Below, one piece after another: positions 1-8,658 of a DNA stretch of 64,000 bases. The notes under the pieces are model-generated. The model did no database searches, was not told the DNA's origin, and saw nothing but the letters and a program-made list of their open reading frames with translations. This stretch comes from Ochrobactrum vermis (lineage in GTDB: Bacteria > Pseudomonadota > Alphaproteobacteria > Rhizobiales > Rhizobiaceae): NCBI RefSeq assembly GCF_002975205.1, contig NZ_PCOC01000002.1, positions 1,863,501 through 1,927,500 of the forward strand, read 5' to 3'. The first letter of the stretch is position 1. The number at the start of each line of letters is the position of its first letter. A program made the translations under genes and the position numbers.

Positions 1-361
1 TGCCAGTTGTTGAATAGACAACACTGAAAATGCCAAGCTCCGACGCAACGGCCTTGGCCATCGATTCAGCAGCTGCCGTTGCCAGCACCAATGTTCGCCC
101 TGATGCATGTTCGCTGCGCAGGTACTCCAGAAACTCTGTTCGATAGGGAAGCCTTGACGCGTCCAGCGTCACACGTTCCGCCACCTGCCGTTTGAGATAT
201 GCTTTGCCTGAAAATAGCCATACCGGCAGCATGAAGACGAACAGGATGTTCTTCTTCAGAAGCAGAAAAATACCTTCCCACAGCAGATCGGTCGAAACCA
301 GCGTTCCGTCCAGATCGACTGCGAGCGGCACATCCTTGCTATTCTGCCCCCGCGTGTCCAT
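1..361 (-). CDS. HAD-type hydrolase domain, N-terminal part (runs off the left edge)
   Basis: Reading the minus strand from an ATG at 361 gives 120 open codons to the window edge, so only the N-terminus is visible. Residues 16-21 read DLDGTL, the nucleophile-Asp motif of haloacid-dehalogenase phosphatases. A hydrophobic stretch follows (about residues 30-50, FLLLKKNILFVFMLPVWLF). Further on, LVLATAA resembles HAD motif II. In related bacteria such a domain is often fused in front of a UbiA prenyltransferase; that is inference here, because the C-terminal part lies outside the window. It is transcribed away from the rest of the window and has no visible partner. Confidence 0.75.
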   Translation of the reverse strand, partial: MDTRGQNSKDVPLAVDLDGTLVSTDLLWEGIFLLLKKNILFVFMLPVWLFSGKAYLKRQVAERVTLDASRLPYRTEFLEYLRSEHASGRTLVLATAAAESMAKAVASELGIFSVVYSTTG

Positions 362-566
362 TTTCAGCCCTTTTCCGCTCAGGTGGGAATGCGGTTCGAT
401 CAACCTGTTCCACCCGAGCCCCCTCTCGTAAAGGGATAGAGGCAGAAACCAAATGAAAAATGAATATTCCTGTTACAATCGATGATTGATTTGTTGAATA
501 AGATTTCTGCTTAAAATTTCGTCAACAACTAAAATACAGCATATTGCTGGCAGCTTGCATAGTTTC

Positions 567-597
567 ATGTTCGCCGAAAAGAATATCCGGCGAACAT
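567..597 (-). terminator. Hairpin downstream of ngg, terminator-like
   Basis: A perfect 10-bp inverted repeat (ATGTTCGCCG / CGGCGAACAT) with an 11-nt loop lies 29 bp beyond the ngg stop codon. There is no clear T-run after it on the minus strand, so it may be a weak or factor-assisted terminator. The rest of the 362-625 gap is AT-rich and shows nothing else I can name. Confidence 0.5.
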
Positions 598-625
598 TTC
601 GTAATTTAGATTTATCTAACTTAAA

Positions 626-2419
626 TTATCTTGAGCCAGGGAACAGCAAATCGACAAATCTGGCGGCAGTCGGTTGCGGCTCATGATTGGCAAGACCCGG
701 ACGCTCATTGGCTTCAACGAAGATGTAGTCCGGCTTTCCGGGCTGCTTGACCATGAAGTCAATGCCCACGACCGGTATACCAATTGCTTGGGCAGCCTTG
801 CAGGCAGCCTTGACCAGGTCTGCATGAACCGTGGCGGTCACGTCATGGATCGTGCCGCCCGTATGAAGATTGGCCGCCTTGCGCACGGTTATTTCGCGAC
901 CGTCGTCCAGAACAGTGTCGAGTGACAGAGCTTGTTCTTCAAGACATCTCTTCGTTTCCGCATCGACAGGAATACGGCTCTCTCCACCGGTCGCCGCAGC
1001 GCGTCTGCGCGATTGTGTTTCAATAAGCTTGCGGATGGTTGACCTGCCGTCTCCTATCACGCGTGGCGGGCGGCGAACCGCAGCCGCGACAAGCTGGTAA
1101 TCGATGATAACGAGCCGAAGGTCTTCACCTTCAAAACATGCCTCCAGCAGCACACGGTCGCACACGCTTCGCGCCTGTTTGATCGCAGTGCGCAGATCCT
1201 TCATAGTCGAAATACCGACGGAAATCCCTCGTCCCTGTTCGCCTCGAGCCGGTTTCACAACCAGCTTGCCGTGACGTTTCAGAAAAGCGTCCAGCGCGTC
1301 ATCACTCGCCTCCGCGGCGATTTGGTCCGGCACCGTCAGCCCGGCTTTCTCAACGACACGGCGCGTCACGGCCTTGTCGTCGCAGATCGACATCGCTACG
1401 CCCGACGTCATTTCAGACAGGCTTTCGCGACAATGAACCGAGCGCCCGCCATAGGAGAGGCGGAAAAATCCGCCCTCGGCATCGGTCACATCAACCTGAA
1501 TGCCACGGCGCACCGCTTCATCGATGATGATCCGGGCATATGGATTGAGCGCATCGAAGGATTCCAGGTGCGAGGCGAAAAACTTCTCGTTAATTGCATT
1601 CTTGCGTTTGATCGCGAAAAGCGGAACACGGCGAAACTTCAATTTTTCGTAGAGCCGTATGGCGTTCTCATTGTCATGCAGAACCGAAAGATCGATATGG
1701 CTTAGACCGCGAGCCTGAAAATGTTCGGCAAGTTTTCGCACCAGTTTTTCGCCGATTCCCGGCTGCCGTGCTTGCGGATGAACGGCGAGGCACCAGAGCG
1801 AAGCACCACAATCAGGATCATCGAAAAGACGCTGATGATCGATACCCGTCACCGTGCCGACGACTTCACCTGTGGCATCGTCCTGTGCCACGAAATAGGT
1901 AACGGCCCGGTTGTCTCGGTCAGACGAGAAAAAGTCCGGTCGCAACTGAACCATGCCGCAGGCCGCATAGACGGCATTGATGCCTTCGGCATCCACTTCC
2001 GATACCGCGCGGCGAATGGTAATGCCGCGCGTCCGTCGACCGCCCGGACGATAGGTTGCAAGCTCGATTCGATAGGTATGCGACGGGTCGAGAAATATCT
2101 CATGCGGCGCAAGCGACAGCAGGACATGAGGATCACTGACGTAGAAGACGATATCGCGGCTTGCCGGCGCCTCCGCTCGCAATGCCTCCACAATGGCCTC
2201 ATTGGTTTCGAAGGTCTGGGCAAAGAGCAATCGTCCCCAGCCGCAGTCGACGACCACATCCTGCTTGCGGCCTTCCGTTCCCGCCCTGTCATGGCCATAC
2301 GTGTGTTCCTGATAGAAACCTGCACTTTCAGGCGTGCGCAAGCGTGTCAGACGATGCGAAAAGGCTTTGCGGCCTCTCGCTTTCTGCCGGGTCATATCCA
2401 CCTCACCGGGTTTCCGCAT
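626..2419 (-). CDS. ngg: N-acetylglutaminylglutamine synthetase (GNAT + ATP-grasp)
   Basis: This 597-residue protein should make the dipeptide N-acetylglutaminylglutamine, precursor of the osmoprotectant NAGGN. The N-terminal half carries a GNAT acetyltransferase fold; LWCLAVHPQARQPGIG is the acetyl-CoA-binding segment and DNENAIRLYEKLKFRR the typical GNAT ending. The C-terminal half is an ATP-grasp ligase (KLVVKPARGEQGRGISVG; FVEANERPGL near the end). This two-domain order is characteristic of the family. I chose the ATG at 2419 because AGGAGG lies 6 nt upstream and the start falls 1 nt after the asnO stop; a longer reading frame back to 2482 would overlap asnO. It is the last gene of the run and is probably translationally coupled to asnO. 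Confidence 0.92.
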   Translation of the reverse strand: MRKPGEVDMTRQKARGRKAFSHRLTRLRTPESAGFYQEHTYGHDRAGTEGRKQDVVVDCGWGRLLFAQTFETNEAIVEALRAEAPASRDIVFYVSDPHVLLSLAPHEIFLDPSHTYRIELATYRPGGRRTRGITIRRAVSEVDAEGINAVYAACGMVQLRPDFFSSDRDNRAVTYFVAQDDATGEVVGTVTGIDHQRLFDDPDCGASLWCLAVHPQARQPGIGEKLVRKLAEHFQARGLSHIDLSVLHDNENAIRLYEKLKFRRVPLFAIKRKNAINEKFFASHLESFDALNPYARIIIDEAVRRGIQVDVTDAEGGFFRLSYGGRSVHCRESLSEMTSGVAMSICDDKAVTRRVVEKAGLTVPDQIAAEASDDALDAFLKRHGKLVVKPARGEQGRGISVGISTMKDLRTAIKQARSVCDRVLLEACFEGEDLRLVIIDYQLVAAAVRRPPRVIGDGRSTIRKLIETQSRRRAAATGGESRIPVDAETKRCLEEQALSLDTVLDDGREITVRKAANLHTGGTIHDVTATVHADLVKAACKAAQAIGIPVVGIDFMVKQPGKPDYIFVEANERPGLANHEPQPTAARFVDLLFPGSR

Positions 2420-2420
2420 T

Positions 2421-4196
2421 TCATGCCTCCTGTGCCTGGAGCCACATTTCGAGGAGGCCAGCCTGCCAAAGCTCCGAACCACGCAATGGCGTTATGTGAT
2501 CCGACGGCTTTGCGAACAGGCGTTCCAGATAATCGCGTTGAAAAAGCCCGCGTTCCCGTGCCTTTTGCGAAGAGAGAGCATCGCGCAACATGTCGAGATA
2601 GGGGCCAGCAATATATTTAAGCTGAGGCACCGGGAAATATCCCTTCTTGCGATCGATGACTTCGCTGGGAACGACTTTCCTTGCCACATCCTTGAGGATA
2701 CCTTTGCCGCCATCACGCAGCTTCTCTTCAGGCGGAATGCGAGCGGCAAGCTCTACCAGTTCATGATCTAGAAACGGCACCCGCGCTTCAAGTCCCCATG
2801 CCATCGTCATGTTGTCCACGCGTTTGACCGGATCGTCCACGAGCATCACATTCGTGTCGAGCCGCAATGCACGGTCGACAGGTGTATCCGCACCATCCTG
2901 CAGCAGATATTCTTCCAGAAACTCCTGACTGTAATCGCGTTCCGGCATCCATTCCGGCGATAATTGCGTGGCAAGTACGTCATGCGAGCGGTCGCGAAAT
3001 CCCTTGGCGTAGTCGCTCACAACATCGTTGGAATCGACCAGTGGCGGATACCAATGGTAGCCGCCGAAAACCTCATCAGCCCCCTGCCCCGATTGGACAA
3101 CCTTGATATGTTTCGAAACTTCCTTTGAAAGAAGATAGAAGCCTACATTGTCATAGGACACCATCGGTTCCGACATTGCGGCGATTGTTCCCGGCAGGGC
3201 ATCCATGAGGTCTGCCGAGGGCACAAAAATCTTATGATGTTCGGTGCCAAAATGTTTGGCGATCAGGTCGGAATAGACAAACTCGTCGCCTTTTTCTCCA
3301 TTGGCTTCCTCGAAACCGACTGAAAAGCTCATCAGGCCGGATTGACCGGCCTCGGCAAGCAACCCGACGATCAGGCTCGAATCCACACCGCCGGACAAAA
3401 GCACGCCGACTGGCACGTCAGAAATCATCCTGCGCTTGACGGCTACACGAAGCATATCGAGCAATTGCTCCTGCCATTCCTCCCGGCTCAAGGCGCCGTC
3501 ACCCGGCAGACGGCGATAAAGTGCCTGCCAGTAGATACGGTCGCTGAAACTGCCATTCGGTTCGTAAACCCGGATCGTCGCGGGAGGAAGCTTTCGAACA
3601 CCTTGGTAAATCGTGCGCGGCGGCGGCACAACAGCATGAAAGCTCATGTAATTGTGCAAGGCCGCACGGTCGATCGAGGTGTCTATGCCTCCCGCCTTGA
3701 CCAGAGCAGGCAAGGACGAGGCAAAACGCAACGCGCCATCCACCTCGGCAAGATAGAGCGGCTTGATGCCGAACCGGTCGCGCGCGAGGATAATCCTGCC
3801 CGTATCGCGCTCGTGAATGGCGAAGGCGAACATGCCGAGGAAGCGCGATACGCAGCTTTCGCCCCAAGCGTGCCATGCCTTGAGGATGACTTCCGTGTCG
3901 CCGTCGGAGAAGAATTTATAACCCTTCAGTTCCAACTCAGCGCGCAATTCGCGGAAATTGTAGATGCAGCCATTGAACACCAGCGTCAAACCGAGGTCGG
4001 CATCGATCATCGGCTGTTGCGACTTTTCGGAGAGATCGAGAATTCTTAGTCTTCGATGCCCGAAGCCGATATTGCCCCGGATCACAATCCCGGACGCATC
4101 CGGTCCACGAGGACTGAGTACATCCGCCATTTTCGAGATTGCCGAAACTGACGGCGAACCGCCGTCGAACCTGACTTCTCCGCAAATACCACACAT
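2421..4196 (-). CDS. asnO: N-acetylglutaminylglutamine amidotransferase (asparagine-synthase family)
   Basis: This 591-residue class II amidotransferase/asparagine-synthetase-like enzyme is expected to convert the dipeptide acid made by Ngg into the amide NAGGN. The ATG at 4196 puts Cys at position 2 (MCGICGE), which the N-terminal nucleophile mechanism requires; a start further upstream would bury it. The glutaminase domain spans about residues 1-200 (GHRRL, FNGCIYN, SDGDTEV, FGIKPLY). The synthetase domain has the pyrophosphate loop SGGVDSS at 268-274 and SGQGADEVFGGY further on. Its stop is 1 nt from the ngg start. Ordinary AsnB is the alternative, but the ngg partner and the M42 gene in the same run favour the NAGGN role. 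Confidence 0.92.
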   Translation of the reverse strand: MCGICGEVRFDGGSPSVSAISKMADVLSPRGPDASGIVIRGNIGFGHRRLRILDLSEKSQQPMIDADLGLTLVFNGCIYNFRELRAELELKGYKFFSDGDTEVILKAWHAWGESCVSRFLGMFAFAIHERDTGRIILARDRFGIKPLYLAEVDGALRFASSLPALVKAGGIDTSIDRAALHNYMSFHAVVPPPRTIYQGVRKLPPATIRVYEPNGSFSDRIYWQALYRRLPGDGALSREEWQEQLLDMLRVAVKRRMISDVPVGVLLSGGVDSSLIVGLLAEAGQSGLMSFSVGFEEANGEKGDEFVYSDLIAKHFGTEHHKIFVPSADLMDALPGTIAAMSEPMVSYDNVGFYLLSKEVSKHIKVVQSGQGADEVFGGYHWYPPLVDSNDVVSDYAKGFRDRSHDVLATQLSPEWMPERDYSQEFLEEYLLQDGADTPVDRALRLDTNVMLVDDPVKRVDNMTMAWGLEARVPFLDHELVELAARIPPEEKLRDGGKGILKDVARKVVPSEVIDRKKGYFPVPQLKYIAGPYLDMLRDALSSQKARERGLFQRDYLERLFAKPSDHITPLRGSELWQAGLLEMWLQAQEA

Positions 4197-4319
4197 AAAA
4201 AGGGTCGAAACCTCCATTGTCATTCATAAACAAACAAGGCCGTCGCATCTGGTATGGCGGCGGCCTGCATAATTGCAAATGCGGGAGCGCCGGGATGGTT
4301 CCCAACTTTTTGGGTTGCG

Positions 4320-5099
4320 TTACGCGGTTTTCCCGACCGTATTTGCCTTGGAAAGCATGTAGTTTTCAGCAGAAACCATATGCTCATAGGTAATGCGACG
4401 GGCATCTTCGCTACGGTTTTCGACAAGCGCCGTCAGCAATCGGTGCTGGAAAATAAGTCCTTCCTCGCGCGAAGCCGGTGTCGGATCGGCATAGATCGCA
4501 CGCGCTATCGGCAAGCTTCGCAACAGATTGTGGGTCAATCCGCAAATGAAGCCTAGCAAGCGATCGGGACAAAGCTGCGCCAGCAAAGAATGGAAATCCA
4601 GTTCCGCTACACGCTGGTGGTATTGATCATCAAGATCGACCGGCGGACGGTCATAGACGCGCATTGTGGTTTCCAGCCGGGCAATGTCGTTGCCGGTCAG
4701 TCTTCCGCACAGCAGGGCCGCGACTTCCGGTTCGAGAAGCTTGCGAATGGCATAGACTTCGGCAAGGCTCGGCTGGTCGAAAAAGAAATAGCTTCCGAGC
4801 ATTTCCATCGCATGCTGGGCGGAAGGCTCGGCCACAAAGGCGCCGCCGCCAGGGCCGCTGCGCGTAAAAATCAGACCCTGTGTTTCCAGCGCCTTCATCG
4901 CTTCGCGCACAGTGCCCTTAGCCGCCTTGAACTGATCGATCAATTCCTTTTCCTGCGGCAGGCGGTCTCCCGGTTTCAATGCATCGGAACGGATGACGTC
5001 CTTGATACGGTCGGCAATCTCCTCCGGTCGCCGGCGGGCTTTTACCGCCCTCGCGAGCGCTTGCGGTTCGTGATCGGAATTCCGGCCCGGTCTGACCAT
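4320..5099 (-). CDS. GntR-family (FadR/FCD) transcriptional regulator
   Basis: This 259-residue protein has an N-terminal winged helix-turn-helix (about residues 25-90: EEIADRIKDVIRSDALKPGDRLPQEKELIDQF, then GTVREAMKALETQGLIFTRSG) and a C-terminal all-helical FCD ligand-binding domain. The ATG at 5099 lies 6 nt after the stop of the transporter ATPase gene, so it belongs to the same transcript. It sits between the peptide importer and the NAGGN genes and is the obvious candidate regulator of both. The effector is unknown; a peptide or NAGGN fragment is inference. The 123-bp gap before asnO could hold a secondary promoter, but I see no strong one. Confidence 0.85.
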   Translation of the reverse strand: MVRPGRNSDHEPQALARAVKARRRPEEIADRIKDVIRSDALKPGDRLPQEKELIDQFKAAKGTVREAMKALETQGLIFTRSGPGGGAFVAEPSAQHAMEMLGSYFFFDQPSLAEVYAIRKLLEPEVAALLCGRLTGNDIARLETTMRVYDRPPVDLDDQYHQRVAELDFHSLLAQLCPDRLLGFICGLTHNLLRSLPIARAIYADPTPASREEGLIFQHRLLTALVENRSEDARRITYEHMVSAENYMLSKANTVGKTA

Positions 5100-5105
5100 A
5101 GTCTG

Positions 5106-5903
5106 CTACTCTCTCCTGATGCGCGGCGCGCTTTCCACGAGTTGTCGTGTATAGGCATGTTCCGGCCTGGCAAAAAGATCGCTTGCGGTCGCTTCCTCGA
5201 CTATTTCCCCGAAATACATCACGGCAACCCTGTCCGAGATGGCTTCCACCACGGCAAGGTCGTGACTGATGAAGAGATAGGAGAGACCGAACTCTTTCTT
5301 CAGTTGATCGAGAAGCAATAAAACCTGTGCCTGAACGGAGACATCCAGCGCACTGACCGGTTCATCGAGCACGACGATTTCGGCTTCCGCAGCCAGCGTT
5401 CGCGCAATGGCGATGCGTTGCGCCTGTCCGCCGGAAAACTCGTGCGGATATCGTTCCAACGTATCATTGGGCATCTGGACGGCATCGAGCAATTGGATCA
5501 TGCGCTGCCTGCGTTGTGCAGAATCCAGTCCACCCAGAAGCTTAAGCGGCGTTTCCAGTATCTGGCGGATCGTCTTTCTGGGATTGAGTGAAGCGACAGG
5601 GTCCTGAAACACATATTGTATGACCTTGCCGAATGCCCGCGCACCCGAATTCCGCAGCTCATTTGAATCCCGACCAGCAATCGTCATCGTGCCGTCCGTC
5701 GGCTCCGTCAGCCCGACAAGCATTCTGGCGAGCGTGCTTTTACCCGACCCGCTTTCACCGACAATGGCCAATGTCTCGCCGCTTCTGAGGTCGAACGAAA
5801 CATGTTTAACGGCTTCGACTTTGTGACGAGGCTTCCCCAGAAAAGTTCGTCCGCCACCGAAGGTTTTGCTGAGATCGCGCACGCTGATCGCATTGTCGCT
5901 CAT
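5106..5903 (-). CDS. Peptide-type ABC importer, ATP-binding subunit (DppF/OppF-like)
   Basis: This 265-residue nucleotide-binding subunit of a dipeptide/oligopeptide importer has Walker [10 protein letters not shown] at 49-57, the Q-loop region QYVFQDP near 96-102, signature FSGGQ at 156-160 and Walker B EIVVLDEP around 175-182. It lacks the usual long OppF C-terminal extension, so it is at the short end of the family. Its ATG overlaps the stop of the fusion gene upstream by 4 nt (ATGA), indicating translational coupling. The neighbours supply a second ATPase domain, two permease domains and a binding protein, making a complete importer. Confidence 0.9.
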   Translation of the reverse strand: MSDNAISVRDLSKTFGGGRTFLGKPRHKVEAVKHVSFDLRSGETLAIVGESGSGKSTLARMLVGLTEPTDGTMTIAGRDSNELRNSGARAFGKVIQYVFQDPVASLNPRKTIRQILETPLKLLGGLDSAQRRQRMIQLLDAVQMPNDTLERYPHEFSGGQAQRIAIARTLAAEAEIVVLDEPVSALDVSVQAQVLLLLDQLKKEFGLSYLFISHDLAVVEAISDRVAVMYFGEIVEEATASDLFARPEHAYTRQLVESAPRIRRE

Positions 5904-7699
5904 CCTGTCGCCTTTCCGTTATCGCGTCCGAAGAGACCGGCCACACGGTCCAAAAAGCCGGTTCCCTGCCCAAGTTCGGGAACACATGCGATCAGGCGCT
6001 TCGTGTAGCTATGCTGCGGATTGGAAAGAACTTCCGCGGTCGTACCCGTCTCGACAATCTCGCCATCTTTCATTACCGCCACGCGGTCGCAAATCTCCGA
6101 AACCACACCGAAATCATGGGTAATGAACAGAAGCGCCATGCCCCGCTCGCGTTGAAGATCGCGCAGCAGTTCAAGAATATGTGCCTGCACAGTAACGTCG
6201 AGCGCCGTCGTCGGTTCGTCTGCAATAATGATATCGGGATCGTTGGCCAGAGCCATTGCGATGCCGACGCGCTGTCGCTGACCACCTGAAAGCTGGTGCG
6301 GATAGTGATTGGCCCGCGCCGCTGCATCGGGAATACCAACCTTGTCGAGAAGGGCAATTGCCTGCTGCCGCCGTTCGGTGGCCCCAACCCGCCGATGCGC
6401 CGCAATTGCTTCCTCCACCTGCCGCCCGACCGGATACATGGGGTGCAGGGTCGTCAATGGGTCCTGAAACACATAGGCTACTCTTGCTCCTCGAGCGGCC
6501 GTCAACTCGGTTTCAGACATCGAAAGGACGTCCCGCTCGCCCAGATAGATTGCACCGTTGCGTATAAGGCCGGGCGGGGATGCCACAAGCCCCATCACCG
6601 ACAAGGCGGTTACGCTCTTGCCTGATCCGCTTTCACCAATCAGGCCGAGGCATTCGCCACGCTCTAGTTCCAGTGAAACATTGCGGACGGCGGGTGTGAA
6701 GCGTCCACCATTGACGAAGCCTGTTTCCAGCCCGGCAATGGAAAGCGCTTTTGCGCTGCCCTTGGTCACTGGCGACGACCGGTCCTTGGCAATATCGGTC
6801 ACTGCCCCCGGTCGGCCCAATGCACCGGATCGCAATCGCGGATCGAGAACATCGCGCACCCCGTCTCCCAATACGTTGAGACTGATGACCAACAGGAAGA
6901 TCATCAATCCGGGTACGATGGAGACATGCGGGGCATTGAACAACTGAGCCCGACCTTCGCCGAGCATGGAGCCAAGATCGGCCTGTGGCGGTTGTGCGCC
7001 GAGGCCAAGGAAGCTCAAGCCCGCCGTTTCGAGGATCATCCAGCCGGCCGTCGTCGACATGGTAATGACGATAACCGGCAGCACATTGGGCAGCACTTCA
7101 CTCAACAGGATCGAAACCGGGCTTTTTCCTGAAAGCCGGGCAGCGTCGATGAACTCGCGATGCGCGAGACCAAGCGTAACGCCGCGAACATTGCGCGCGA
7201 AGAATGGAATATTGACCACCGCAATCGCATAGAGCGCGTTCATCAGGCCCGGCCCGAGTACCGCCACGATAGCCAGCGCCAGCAGAATATAAGGAAATGC
7301 CATCAGCATATCGATGCCGCGCATCATCAGATTGTCGGTTCGTCCACCCGCATAGCCAGCCACGAGACCTATGGCCGAGCCCACGATAGCCGCGATGAGT
7401 GTCGCCGCGAAGCCAACAGCCACTGAAACCCGCGTACCCCATATGACGCGGCTCAATATATCGCGCCCGAGCTGATCTGTTCCAAGAAGGTGCCCCTCAC
7501 TGAACACGGTCTTCAATCGCATTGCAGGTGAGGTGGCGTCGGGATCGGGAAGCGGAAGAACGGGAGCCAGCAGAATGACGAGACATATCAGAATGAGCAA
7601 AAATAAGCCGAAAGCCGCCAGGCGATTGCTCATCAGAAGACCCCATGAGGACATGCGACCAACCGCAGGCGCGGCAGAAACTTCCTGAAGCGCACTCAT
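5900..7699 (-). CDS. Peptide-type ABC importer, fused permease-ATPase (DppC-DppD)
   Basis: This 599-residue protein joins two subunits that are normally separate. Residues about 1-290 are a DppC-like permease: a first membrane segment near 27-48, [15 protein letters not shown] at 70-84, and the EAA loop [15 protein letters not shown] at 182-196 that contacts the ATPase. A linker follows. From about 318 there is a DppD-like ATPase with Walker A GESGSGKS at 355-362, LSGGQRQR, and DEPTTALD. The reading frame is continuous, with no sign of a sequencing join. It overlaps the next gene by 4 nt on each side (ATGA junctions). Such fusions are known in Hyphomicrobiales peptide importers. Confidence 0.9.
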   Translation of the reverse strand: MSALQEVSAAPAVGRMSSWGLLMSNRLAAFGLFLLILICLVILLAPVLPLPDPDATSPAMRLKTVFSEGHLLGTDQLGRDILSRVIWGTRVSVAVGFAATLIAAIVGSAIGLVAGYAGGRTDNLMMRGIDMLMAFPYILLALAIVAVLGPGLMNALYAIAVVNIPFFARNVRGVTLGLAHREFIDAARLSGKSPVSILLSEVLPNVLPVIVITMSTTAGWMILETAGLSFLGLGAQPPQADLGSMLGEGRAQLFNAPHVSIVPGLMIFLLVISLNVLGDGVRDVLDPRLRSGALGRPGAVTDIAKDRSSPVTKGSAKALSIAGLETGFVNGGRFTPAVRNVSLELERGECLGLIGESGSGKSVTALSVMGLVASPPGLIRNGAIYLGERDVLSMSETELTAARGARVAYVFQDPLTTLHPMYPVGRQVEEAIAAHRRVGATERRQQAIALLDKVGIPDAAARANHYPHQLSGGQRQRVGIAMALANDPDIIIADEPTTALDVTVQAHILELLRDLQRERGMALLFITHDFGVVSEICDRVAVMKDGEIVETGTTAEVLSNPQHSYTKRLIACVPELGQGTGFLDRVAGLFGRDNGKATG

Positions 7700-8643
7700 G
7701 AGCGTATCCTTGGATCAAGCATGGTCTGGATGACATCAGCCAGCAGATTGAAGAGGACGTAACTCGCGGCAACCACAAGCACGCCGCCTTGCACCAGCAG
7801 AATATCACGGGTGGAAATGGCCTTCACCAGCATGGCGCCGATACCCGGCCACTGGAATACCGTCTCGATGTAGACGGCACCGCCCAGTACGAAACCCGCC
7901 TGAATACCGATAACTGGAATGACGCTCACAAGTGCGGCTCGAAACGCATGGCCGTAAATCACGCGGCGTTCGTTGAGGCCTTTGGCCCGGGCGGTCCGGA
8001 TATAATCCTGACGAAGCACTTCCAGCATCGCGCTGCGGGTCAGGCGCGCTATCACGCCTGCGGCCACCACTGCGAGCGTCGTGGCGGGAAGGATCAGATG
8101 CCACAGCAGATCCTTCAGGTCGCCCCCGCCATAAACGGCGTACATGCCGGACGCTGGCAGGATGCGCCAATGGACCGCGAAGAGATAGATCAGCAGCAGT
8201 CCCAGCCAGAATGAGGGAATGGAAATTCCCGCAAGCACGATGAAAGTGATCGTCCTGTCTGCCCAGCCGAACTGACGCACTGCCGAAACGATGCCTGCGA
8301 GCAACCCGAAGACAGAACACAGCACCAGTGCGACGCCAGCAAGCACAAGGGTCGCCTGAAAACGTTCCAGAACCTCATCCAGCACCGGACGGTTGAGCAC
8401 AAAGGAGCGCCCGAAATCGCCGCGCAGGAGGTTGCCCATCCAGACGAAATATTGTTGCACCAGCGGCTTGTCGAGGCCGAGATCGCGATTGATCCGCTCG
8501 ACATTCTCCGGCGTTGCATATGATCCAAGCAGCGCAGTTGCCGTATCGCCAGGTATCATCGCCATGACGAGAAAAACGATGATCGAAAGCCCGAGCAACA
8601 CAGGAACAACGGCGACAAGTCGCTTGAGGATATAGGCTGGCAT
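7696..8643 (-). CDS. Peptide-type ABC importer, permease subunit (DppB-like)
   Basis: This 315-residue inner-membrane protein starts MPAYILKRLVAVVPVLLGLSIIVFLVMAMIPGD, the typical DppB/OppB N-terminal segment. It has several further hydrophobic helices and the conserved EAA-like loop YIRTARAKGLNERRVIYGHAFRAAL. The C-terminus (LFNLLADVIQTMLDPRIR) is also typical. Its stop overlaps the start of the permease-ATPase fusion by 4 nt, and its own start is 15 nt after the binding-protein stop. It should pair with the DppC-like half of the fusion to form the channel. Confidence 0.92.
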   Translation of the reverse strand: MPAYILKRLVAVVPVLLGLSIIVFLVMAMIPGDTATALLGSYATPENVERINRDLGLDKPLVQQYFVWMGNLLRGDFGRSFVLNRPVLDEVLERFQATLVLAGVALVLCSVFGLLAGIVSAVRQFGWADRTITFIVLAGISIPSFWLGLLLIYLFAVHWRILPASGMYAVYGGGDLKDLLWHLILPATTLAVVAAGVIARLTRSAMLEVLRQDYIRTARAKGLNERRVIYGHAFRAALVSVIPVIGIQAGFVLGGAVYIETVFQWPGIGAMLVKAISTRDILLVQGGVLVVAASYVLFNLLADVIQTMLDPRIRS

Positions 8644-8658
8644 GAAAGCCCTCCTCGC

